From Mactromeris polynyma (taxonomy: Eukaryota > Mollusca > Bivalvia > Venerida > Mactridae), in NCBI GenBank assembly GCA_032209605.1, contig JASFXZ010000053.1, positions 1,550,001 to 1,614,000 of the forward strand: a DNA stretch of 64,000 nucleotides, in the 5' to 3' direction. The position numbers and the translations under genes were made by a program. A model generated the notes under the pieces. It was given only the letters and a program-made list of their open reading frames with translations. It had not been told where the DNA came from and did no database searches. Positions 46,201 through 57,100 of this stretch are shown here, piece after piece. Every line of letters starts with the position of its first letter. Positions within the stretch are counted from its first letter, which is position 1.

Positions 46201-49200
46201 CACGTTTATCTGCACATTCCATATGCGCGAAGGACAATGTCTGTAGGCTAAATGGTTTTATATGACAGTATGCCTATGGTTTATTGTTTCATGGGTTTTT
46301 AAACTTTAACATATTGGATAACAATAGGCCATTGACTTATAAAACCGGTTAAAAATCTAGCAACGCCTATATTGTTCTGTTTTATTGTCAAGTTAGAATA
46401 CTACTTATGTTCTTTCAGGGATGATCGAACCAGTAACTTTGTCAGATTTCATCATGGTATACGTGCCGCAGCCATGTACAATCCGGAAGATCCGGCAATT
46501 GATGGTTTACTCCATGATATGGCTACGGACACCATTAAAAGTATTGGTATGTATGAAAACACAAATCTTGCAATACAAATCGTCTGTACTTTACAGAGGC
46601 GTGGGTCTTATATGCAGTCACAGGTGATTGTCACGAGTTCTCTACCCTTCTATATCCCTAACAATGCATTACACATACTATTAAAGGGATATAGAGGGGG
46701 AGAGAACTCTACATAGAACAGGAATATATAGTTGTATTAGGATATCTAAACAATTATGACGTATTTTCCCCCCTCTCTATTCTGAATTATACGTAAACCA
46801 AAACATGTCATTATTTCGCAGATATGCTCTGATGAAGGAAATTCACAATTTTTGTTTTGTTTTTTGTTTATTTTATTTCCCGGGGGAAACTGGGCCGATC
46901 CTGGAAGTACTGCAATACCGGGCCAACCCGTGGCGAGAGCGGAGCAAGCCCCTGACATCTCACCTGTGTCCAAAAATCAGTTTAATATCGAAGTCCCCCA
47001 ATGGGGGACGTATCAGATATTAAGCTGATAAGAACAGATACTACACTTTGATCTTAGCCAAAAGGCCGAGAAGCGATAATGGCCAATAGTTATCCACAAA
47101 ATATATACCCGCCTTATGAAACTTACAACAGGTTTTACACTGAACATGATGACCGAATTTAACTTTGTGCATTAAATCAAAACACGTGCCAAAAGTTAAT
47201 TTAATCAGTCTGTTGTATGTCTGTATATGTATACAACATATTTCTGTATTAAAAATCAATATGTATGCATTATTAAATTTAGACACTGGTAACTATACAT
47301 AACGTTTTCGTTAATAGTCTATATCACTGATCCAACAATCTCGTATTGGACCGGTGTCTATTTATAGAATACTTACTAATGAGCCATAGTGACAATTATT
47401 TCACTTGAGAGAATTTATTCGAATTGAGAGTTCAAAAAGGAATGTTGAAGTAAACTAATTTTGATGAAATCAAACAGCTTACTTTATGTAGCGGTTGTCT
47501 CCCTTTTCGGCTAACTCCAAAATGGAGCTCTGTACTGATACAATTAAATTACATTGTGATTGATTGGATGTATCTTCTTAGGCACGTCGAATCGAAATGG
47601 GCTATTGCATAACCATGCGTTATTCGAAATAAAAATTCGGAACTGATGACTTCGCATAAACGAGATCCGACTGTATATTGTTTTGATAATAAATGTCACT
47701 TATATATATTGCATGGATTGTTAAGAGCATGTGAACAACATTTGCTATGAATGATATAACATTTCTTATTATGTCATTGTATCTGTTCTATCAAATCGTT
47801 TTCAGATATGATAGAGCGCGGTACAGAGTTAAAGTTATTGATATGGTTTAGAAAAGGAACAAAGGCTGTCTTTAAGCCAATGAGGTACGCATTTATCAAA
47901 CACAAATTTAACAACAGAAATATACATGCAAATGTTTAAGTTATATTCAATCAGTTATTTCAGATCATTATGCCAAATGTCAACGATCAGTACAATGGGT
48001 ATTTTCCAATTAATTTACATAATAACAAGGGACTTACTTGTGTATTCGGCTATGCCATAACTTAGACATTGCCAAGGACTTATTACCCTAGTTATTCCTA
48101 TATTTGTATTTCAGGCTTGCCTTTCATTCAAACATTCGTAGCATTTCTTATTTGTTTCTTTTATCTTATACGTAGATGGTCAAGAGACGTGGAAACATTA
48201 CCAAATCATTTTTATTTCAATGATTTTGAACGGCATAACGCAGAAATTGCATCTTTCCACCTTGACCGGTAAGTATAACTTAGTTACTCTCATAGTTGCC
48301 CTGAGTTTTGAAGTGTATTAAAGGGTAGTGATTAGGAGTTAATATAAACATCCTATATTTGAACATTAGTTAACCGCCCACAATATTCCAGCACTTTCAG
48401 TGTTTTAATGTATTTTAATCCAATATTTATTAATACATCACTGAAACCAGAATGATGCATTTACGATTCTACGAAACATGTGTAAATGATTACACACAGG
48501 GTCTGAGAAAAATTTCCCATGCCTAATTGCCCTCTTGATTGAACACCTCTTGATGAATATACGTATAGAGCAATTGGAAGTATTTTTGAAATAATGACAA
48601 ATGAAATGGGGTAGTAATTAAATAAAACAGTATAAGGTAGGAAATAATAGCTCCATTGCTCATCTTAATTAACTTTTAAGGGCAAACTTGCAAATTGCTT
48701 TCGAAAAAGACAAATGAGAAATAATGGTTTTAAAAATATACACTTGCTTCCCTTTCAGAATTCTGGGATTTTATCGGGTCCCACCAGTTACTGGTCGATA
48801 TATGAATATGACGAAAGAAATATATGACCTAGCTGAGAGGGCACTGCAGAAAACATTCTATGTTTCTCCAGGTTTGTGTAAATGTTCGCCGATTTTATTC
48901 ATTTATGTTGATCAAATCGACTAAAATGAGAATAACCAAAACTGACCATATATTTTTTTTGTAATGTGGCTTTAAGTCACATAAACAGCAAGGGTCATGT
49001 CGTTGGTTTTCCAGTGTTTTGGGTGGAGGTCAACCCCAGGCGGACACTGGGTAGAACCATCGACATTCCGCAAGCCAGCTGGATAGTTTCCTCGCATACA
49101 CATTCCATATCCCGGGCAGCGATGAGGGGCAAGTGATTTGAAATCAGCGACCATAACCACTCGACCATACGTGTTCAGTATGCTCCTCCATTTATAAAAT

Positions 49201-51480
49201 GTTTCTTTATTCAATGCAACTGTAAATTATATGTGTATGTGCTCAAGTATGTAAAAGTTTGTTTGTTTCAATCACATTTTCAGTTGGAAACACATGTTTC
49301 TTTGGTGTGTGTGATTATTATTGTGATAGTAATCATGCATTCTGTGGTCGAGGTGATATCCTAGAAGGTTCACTGATGGTGTGGCTACCAGAAGGTCGCG
49401 ATGCTCAGAGAGATGGCTGGAAAAGTCCTTATCGCAGGTTACAATATTACAATGTCTTCCGAACGGTAGTTAGTAAATCACTCATTTCTGATATGTGCAT
49501 ATTCACCGTTGCTATCGTCTACGCCGCATATACGGCAACTTCGCCTATAAACACGGTATATTGTACGCTCCATTTCCGGTATTCCCTGTAGATAATTTGA
49601 AAAAAAAGGATATAATATATATGTGTCGTACACGGTGACCATGGTGAAAATGTCAATAACAGAAGCTAGGACTCAACTATGTCCATCATTTGAAACGAAT
49701 CCAATGCAGTTCTCTCCCTTCTTGATGTAAAAAAGCATATTGTAAGGGAGAGAACTGCAGGGAGTATTTTTATAGCTCGAATTATAGGTCAGGGATGTCA
49801 ATATACCTTTAAATCCGACTCGAAACATTTTTAGATGGATTTTATATGGTAAAGTACGGCACAACAATGGTTTATCTAATTCATAAAAGCATGTCTAAGC
49901 CGAACTTTCAAGGGTCAAAATCGAAGTAAAGACGGAGTTGAATTTTTTTAATGTAGATATAAACTATAAAGAACTTATTCATGAAGAGTAGTCGAAGGAT
50001 TTTCAGCACTGTGTAAAATAATAACCAGCGTAAATTGAAATATTTCACTGTTATGCAATATATCAAACATAAGCGAATATATAAACTGACAGTTTGATGT
50101 TTGTAGGTCTTACAGCAAGTTCAGAAAGGCAGAATGGGAGACAAATGACAGATACTGTCAGAACTTACTGAAAAAATCACCTGATCTCTACAAACGTTAT
50201 ATACCAGATCTTGTTGACTCACACATATTTGATTTTATAACAGGTTAGAGTTGATTTAGATACCAATTTTTTTAAGTCTAAAGTCCGCCTTTTATTTACC
50301 TGAGAACGGCTGTAAACAAGCTGTAAATCGGTCTTCCGATGAAAACACGTTTTGCTAAATAATGACCATTATACATGGAGTACGCAATAATAGTTTTCTG
50401 AACTAATTTGGAATCGACATATGTATTGAGAAAGTCACGGAACTAGTCGGAATGTTTTCCATAGTGAATTTTGTTAAAATGAATATAAAAGTCGAACAGG
50501 AAATGTCAAATACAAAGCACACCATTTTCTGTTCATGTTCATATTAATTTTGTTACAGGCAATATGGACAGACATCATATGGAAGTTTTCGGCAAGCTTA
50601 AAAATGATAGCTGTCCTATCCACTTGGACAATGGTAGAGGGTATGTGTATTTATTTCCGTCTCTTGGTCTCATATATTGTAATCGTGGTAATAGAGATAA
50701 CGTCTAGAGTGTGATAAAACATGGCTTGATAAACAGCTTAATTTGAATAATGATTTAACATACAGAACATATTTAATTGTCATTCTTGGTTTAATACTGC
50801 GATTAGTCTTAATCATGGTCAGATGAATAGCCTAAAGTAATCACGATTAACTGCAACGCCTACGTGATATCATAATTCATGGTTTAATACATAAGCTTTA
50901 CTGAATCTTGATTTAATACATAATCCAATATGGCTAACACCTCATCAATCACTAATGTTTCGTAGACTTAGTCTTCCGTGAGATCCGTGTGGTGAGGCAT
51001 TGTCTTATGTATATGGCGTTCCCTGTAACACCTATATCTTTCTTTATGATTATTCTGTATCAATCATGAAGTTACAGATGTACATACAGTCTAGGTTTAA
51101 TTATGGTTAAAAGTTTAACCTATATGAAACCATGACTTCTTTTCGCAAAACACACAATGTGTTATCTTTACCTTTATTTTACCCTTTTCGCTTTCAGGTT
51201 TGGGAAAGCAAATGTAGACGAATTTTCCATTATAACACCATTGCAACAGTGCTGTAAAATAAGAAAGTCGACATTTTTAAAACTAGCTAAGCTGTATGTT
51301 GGACCAGAAAGACTTGGTGACCTGTTGGAATTATCATTGAAATCTGACCCTGTGCATCCAATACTATTGCATGATCACTTTAATGCAGTTGATAGACGTG
51401 TTTTACACATTCTGTCCATTGTAGCTGAATGTTCTCTGAAATATGGAATAGACAAAGTTATAATAGCTGATGGATTTTAA
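43264..51480 (+). CDS. FAM20C-like secretory-pathway protein kinase (gene B), 11 coding exons
   Basis: Second FAM20C-family kinase, divergent from gene A. Coding exons: 43264-43419, 45061-45275, 45790-45939, 46419-46546, 47806-47884, 48176-48268, 48759-48871, 49284-49437, 50107-50243, 50559-50640 and 51198-51480, all with GT/AG borders, joining to 529 residues. Residues about 8-25 ([18 protein letters not shown]) form a signal anchor. Exon 2 is a variable, charged stem. The kinase part shows KAVFKP (Lys about 240), [21 protein letters not shown], the [10 protein letters not shown] cysteine segment, GNMDRHH (catalytic Asp about 412), HLDNGRGFG (metal Asp about 432) and [12 protein letters not shown]. 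The acceptor at 43247-43248 precedes the ATG, so a 5' untranslated exon exists upstream. The whole catalytic set is intact, so activity is expected. It most resembles FAM20C rather than the sugar kinase FAM20B, judged from remembered family motifs. Substrates are unknown. Confidence 0.93.
44782..45018. mobile_element. pogo-like MITE, complete
   Basis: About 237 bp, ends cagtaaaacctcgataataa and ataaatctggttttactg, TA on both sides, with a partial internal duplication of the gaataaagagc..ggacttgaaaa block. In intron 1 of gene B, ending about 40 nt before the exon 2 acceptor. Confidence 0.88.
46615..46715. mobile_element. foldback (hairpin) element
   Basis: Left arm attgtcacgagttctctacc, right arm gatatagagggggagagaactct, with a short AT centre. 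Intron 4 of gene B. The open frame running from exon 4 into it is intronic read-through. Confidence 0.7.
46886..47077 (-). ncRNA. U2 spliceosomal snRNA gene or close copy
   Basis: On the minus strand the sequence starts atcgcttctcggccttttgg and contains aagatcaaagtgtagtatct. The branch-site pairing segment GTAGTA is intact. Next come the stem IIa/IIb region (gtccccc attg ggggac), the Sm-like site gatttttgg and the stem IV loop ggtattgcagtac. Length about 190 nt, as expected for U2. In stem IV, ccCgg faces ccAgg, one C-A mismatch that most U2 genes lack. The 3' boundary is approximate. It lies antisense inside intron 4 of gene B. U2 normally has its own PSE-driven promoter, which I could not identify with confidence. 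It may be a functional variant or a young pseudogene. Confidence 0.9.
47575..47680. mobile_element. pogo/Tigger-type MITE relic
   Basis: Contains cgtcgaatcgaaatgggcta, gcgttattcgaaataaaaat and cataaacgagatccgactgta, matching the family at 6775 and 41965. Intron 4 of gene B. Confidence 0.45.
48978..49175 (-). mobile_element. tRNA-derived SINE, family 3
   Basis: Minus-strand head cacgtatggtcgagtggtta, then ggtcgctgatttcaaatcac, and a body cgatggttctacccagtgtc ... ggttgacctccacccaaaac ending aaaaccaacgacatgacc. The tRNA-like part resembles Leu/Ser tRNA. Intron 7 of gene B, about 110 nt before exon 8. Confidence 0.7.
49700..49765. repeat. short perfect-arm hairpin of the foldback family
   Basis: tgcagttctctcccttc faces gtaagggagagaactgca across a short AT loop. 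Intron 8 of gene B. Confidence 0.7.
50945..51035 (-). repeat. dispersed repeat fragment, 'cacaagacaatgcctcccc' family
   Basis: tgtggtgaggcattgtctta and tatggcgttccctgtaacac match the reverse copies at 5628 and 39300. Intron 10 of gene B. Confidence 0.5.
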
Positions 51481-51726
51481 AAAATTTCGTCAGGAGTTTT
51501 GTGGCATTTGATAGCGAGGTGGGACCACTAAGCTACTTCCACATACAGAGAACGTAAAACACACCCATGCGGAAAGTTCAGAATGCTGTACTGCAATCAT
51601 CGCATTACGCTCTGTGGATAGCGGAATGCGTTAGTATCTTAATATGCTCTCTCATAACAAATATCAGATTATTTCAGATCAGCAAAGTAGTCTTAATTAA
51701 ATAATTACAAAGTTCAGACAATTTTC

Positions 51727-51732
51727 AATAAA
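51727..51732 (+). terminator. candidate polyadenylation signal of gene B
   Basis: An AATAAA about 247 bases after the stop codon, followed by A-rich sequence. It is the first canonical hexamer downstream, so a plausible 3' end; not confirmed. Confidence 0.4.
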
Positions 51733-51739
51733 AAAAAAT

Positions 51740-54120
51740 AAGTTAAGCATTGTACAGGACAATTCACCACCAAGTCAATCTGACAGATGTAATTTCAAAA
51801 GATAAATAATAATGTTTCCACGTTTTACGTCATATGTCTAATTTGCGTCTTTACAAAGTCATTTTTGTCAGTAACAATGAACTTTGACAAATGGTGTTTG
51901 ATATGTAAACTTGTATTGACATATGATATGAGTTTATCTGTGGGTGATCTAACAATAGCACCACAGGCGAATGCAAGCGCCCGACAGGTTTACTACATGA
52001 AGAAATCCAGAATAGAATTTTATACTAATCCCAGTGATCATAAAATCGCCGACACATTATCCACAACGCTCTCCAAATTTCATACGGAGTCGTCTTCCTT
52101 CACAAAGTAATCTAGACATTTGCTATCACAAACATTGAACATTATTCTGCTTTTATGGTTTGACTTTTATTTTATTTTTGATATTGTGTTCTACTTACAT
52201 TACAGAGGAATGACGCTGATGTAGGTGGTTAAATGAAAAATAAATATGACAAAAAAAGCACTAAAGCCTTTGTTTTTCAAGGCGTAACTGTCGTTTCATC
52301 CCAATATCCACAATCACGCGACATTCGTAGAGGCAGTAATGATAGATACCCGTTATGAGGAATGTACCTCGCTCTTTGTACATAACCCGCTTTATAATCG
52401 TTTCATAAGGAAGGTTAGGTAGTAATATTAGAATTAAACAGTGGAACGACACATTAGATTGATAATTGTTTGGGGATTAGACAGGCATCGTCCCTGTGGT
52501 AGCGAGTTTACATTGACAAGCACTTTAACAGTCCCCTTTTTGCCTTTGTGTTCATATTCGTGAATGTTAAATCTGGTACAACAGGGTCAAATTAATGATC
52601 AAGTACTTGCTATTATTAACTAACAATAATTATGAAATGCGTTTTATTACACAAATAACACAGTTCTACATAACTTAGATTTAAATAATAATGTGTAGCA
52701 ATTATTTTAACTGCGAATTAGAATAAAGATCAGTGTAAAGATATATGTTAAATGCAGAACAATCAATCAAACGTAATTATTCATACATAGAGCAAAGAAA
52801 TTCCACAAATCAGGCTACAGTAAAAGCTTTATTCAGACGATTAAGTATCACAGTACAATGAATGTTAAATACAAATGTTTTGAATTTAAGATGCAGCCCT
52901 TTTTATGAGAAAGTCTAACCACGTGTCACAATGAACAAGAGATAATGTTTACCAGAAGACATAAAACAAATTTAAGTTAATTAAGAGGGTAATTATCATT
53001 TATCGTAAGCATAGCTTTCTGGCAGGATAAAATCACTATCTAGAATTAAATATTCTGTATTGTCATATTCAAATGAACGTTGCTCATAAGTTCGCAGTTC
53101 AAACTTAAATGACAATTGCCAAGGATTGTATTATTCAACAGAACAACTATTGGCACGTGACTTGAAATGAGCAAAGTGTTAGCAGAAAATGAGAATGCAA
53201 TTTTATATAAAAAAAATGCATTTGCAAAATTGAAATATAATGAGTGCAACATTTACAATATACATATAACAACTTCCCAACAGGTGACTTGAAATGTACA
53301 AAATATAACGAAATTTGATAAGCAACATACATTTGTTGTACTAAAATTTTAAAATGATTTTGCATAATTGAAAAAAAACTGACCGAAAAAGTATAACATT
53401 ATAGTTGGTAACGATGCAAGAAAGGGTGCAATTGCTGTAGAGGCGTCTTTTGTGATGGGAAAAGTCACTGTAACAACAAAAATCGAATCCGTCAACAACA
53501 CAAGTTTGGTTAGACTTATTTTGTTACACGTTCGTGCCAGCATGCCATACTGACTATGAATGCAGCCATGACTTGATATCTATTGTAAAACTCTTTCCCT
53601 TCCAAGAATTCAATCTGCTCGGCTGTTTACACTGAATATCTCTAAAGTTGGGCAGAACATGTGTCCTAGGAACTCGTTTCTAGTTTGTTATTGTTGCAGG
53701 GTTTTAAGCCAGAGCTTTAATTCATGTTCTTTCGAACATTACGTAATCTACATGTATCCTCTAATTCAGAATTTAACTTAGAATGAAGAAACAAATAAAA
53801 TCGATTTTGAAATTACATATTGTTTTATTACAAACATATTACCTTTTGAAACATATTATGGATAAGTATTATTTTGTTCAAACATATAAAGCCCATCTTT
53901 GTTTTATCAGAGATGCTATTTATGAACTTATATTCACCAGAATAATGTCTAGTAGCAGCAATGAGTTTTCAAGTGAGATAATTCCTTACACACAGAAAAA
54001 TAATGCAAATGTGCAACATGTCTGTCATTACAAGCCTTATAAAATATGCACAGTTATTGGTATCTGCTAAAGATTGCGAGTAAATACAAGCCTACACTTT
54101 TGGTATAGCAACTTAAGTTA
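51740..54120. other. intergenic between gene B and the ABCG gene, nothing recognised
   Basis: The two genes converge here. Several 60-95 codon frames (51865-52110, 53783-54070 and others) show no domain and are not called. No clear repeat family. Confidence 0.4.
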
Positions 54121-54130
54121 AAGTAGTTTA

Positions 54131-57100
54131 TTATTTTGCTCCCATACGTCTAAGTCGCAAGGCAATATATGCTCCTACTCGACTAATCAGAACCATACAA
54201 ATCAATGTTCCTATGTAACAATATACCGGAAGTGTGATACCAGCTCCCTGTAGCACATCTTTGGATGTTACAAGTTCGGATGAATTATGAAGACACTTAG
54301 GGAAGTGTGTAACGCTTGTCAATGTACAGCTGAAATGTATGAAACAAATGTAATTGTACATGCTGAGATAAGGTATACCAAAGAAATGAATTGTACATGT
54401 ACGTATAGCAAGCATCGAAAAAAACTGCATGGATTAATATCTAATTACATTATTCAAAACATTTAAGAAACACTACTTTACTTACTGGAAAGGTAGCATA
54501 TCCTCGAAGGTAACTATACTCATTGCACTCAGCGGGTAATGAACGATGGATATGTATTTCCCCCAAAATAACCAGGGCGGAAAGGTTTGGGTGAAAAAAC
54601 CACTAAACAGAAGCCCAATTTGTAAAACTGCGCTCGCAGTTAACAAAGATGCCTTGATGTCAGTGATCGTCGCTCCAATGAATAGGCCAATTCCCTGTAA
54701 TCATACAAAAGTCGTTTATAGATGTATGCCTAGCAATTTGTCGCATTCATCGCACGATATACTTATACCATCAACTTGTATTGCTTAACCCATATATACA
54801 CTTTCATAATTCAGTTGTTGTTTTTGGAATATAGTGTGGTAAGGCGACTTATATATTTTAACACGATACAACCGATGTCCATCAATTTAAAGGGCTCTAC
54901 AAACCCGTCGTATGTTATTGACAAACTGTTGAAGATGGCGTAAAAATCCTGCACAACAAAAGTAATGGTAGCATTATGCCGTATACCTGAATATTTCAGA
55001 AGTGTAATTAGCCTTTATTAATGAACATAAATCTTTCAATTGCAAGAACAATAAGAAGTAACTTGTCATTTACGTACTTGAGCATTGAGAACACTAAGTA
55101 TAAATATTGGACAAGTTATGAAGAATTCTCTGACACCACTCAATCCAGCCATCCAGTAAACAAACGTATAACACAGCGTTGGCAACACTAAGACTAGTGG
55201 TAATTCACTGACTGTCTTAGAAAAATAGTAAGAAGATAATCTGTATGCACCAGATGCGCGTTCTTTGGAGACAACGCCAAGTTCTGCAGGAACTGAAACA
55301 AGAGCAGTTTTGTTGATTTATTTTTAGAAGTGAGAGAAAGTAGTACGGAGAAGGCTTTATTCACAATACATTATGTACATGAACTCGACCATGCCGAACA
55401 GAATGTGGAGGATGTCATGTATACTAGTAAGGAGGTGAATGGAGAATAGGAAATAAGGAACTGAAGAAAAATATGCAAATAAATCAAAGAACAATACTAT
55501 TATTTACAAAACATTCATGTGCTATGTGTAGATAGTTATCTTCTTTTTAAAGTAACGAATGCTTCATAAAAGTATCCTGAAATAAGAATATGATCTAGAG
55601 ATAAAGAACAAACTACAGCCGAACAAAAATCTCCTAGTCAAGCGTTGACCCAAAGTTTTTAGTTCGGATACAAGTCAGTGAAAGCATATTTGTCACTGGA
55701 CACTTCAACTACTACTGTAATGCTTGACAAAAACCCAGAGAGAATACGTAACTACGGGGAACGCCACATACACAAGACAATACCTCCCCATGCAGACCAC
55801 CGGAAAAATAACAATCCACAAAACATAATGCACTTAAGGAGGTCAAACGGTACACATATTAAGGGACAGAGGCACAAGGAATGGCCCAACAGACCATAAG
55901 GAATAATTAGGAGAATCAGTGGACAGTAAAGGGAGGGGGAGAGGGGAATTAATGGATGGAAAAGCTCACAGGACAATTCAAGACAACTGAGCACGGATTT
56001 AAAACCCCGGACTAATTGCAACTCAGTCATTTGTAGTAAATCACGACACGACCGATATAACGATACTTACATGCTAGAATCGCATCAATTGCAGCAATGA
56101 ATGTCCAGTTAACGACACAGAAAAATATCTGAAATAATAATTTTCAAACTTCAAACAAAGTCAATTAGAATTAATGTATCCATATAATCATATTGTACTG
56201 AATACATGTCTCAAACACACACGATCCGAAAATTTCACCCCTCTGTAGAGACGTATATCCGCTTAAACTTGTCCACTAAATTATCATTTTGTTGTTTCAC
56301 GCTCGCTATTATTTAAAACGGATTATGATACAATACAAACGTTGCAGTATTTATGGCAAAATAATGGTTTGATATATAGTTGTAAGACTCACTAGGCCCA
56401 TTCTGTCACGGAACACTTCATTAGATAGAGGTATCTTATAGAACAGTATTCCAGCAACACTCGTCAGTACTACAAAGTGTACAATGTCGTACATGTGGAG
56501 AAGTCGACCTCTGGACTGTTTGAAATTTCTCCAACATAACATCTGAAATTGAGTTTTGAAACTCGTCGGCCATCTTCGTTGACTAGAAATATTTACAGTA
56601 GTAACATCTATGTCCTCCAGAGTGACCGTTGTTTCTGAAGAGTCTGCAAATACGAATACACTGCATGTAGTTTACGGAGCGAGAGAGTGACAAATGGGAG
56701 AGAGAGTTGGTAGACAGAGAGACGGGGATACAGAGGGTAGAAGTAGAGAGAGGGGAACATACTCATCATCTTAGGAAGTTAGGATCGTTGGAAAGTAGTA
56801 AACACAAACCATATGATGCTAAGAGAAAAGAACAACATACTTAATAAGTAGGACGTTTTGCTAGCATACCATTGTCTAAACAACATGTAGGATGTTGGGA
56901 AAGCAGGAAGTTATGGTCATAACATGTAGAACGCTGGAAGAGCAAAAAACTTAGAAACATAACATGCTCGATGTAAAGACAGTGGAAAGTTATAAGCTCA
57001 ACATGTAGGATTCGCTGAGAGTAGAAAATTACGAGCCCACCCCGGTTGTGTCAGTGGTTAAAGCACTAGGCTATCGCCCGGGAGGTCATGGTTCGATTCC

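Noticed and set aside
53783..54070. 95-codon plus frame between gene B and ABCG
   Set aside because: No domain, no splice context, AT-rich composition; probably chance.
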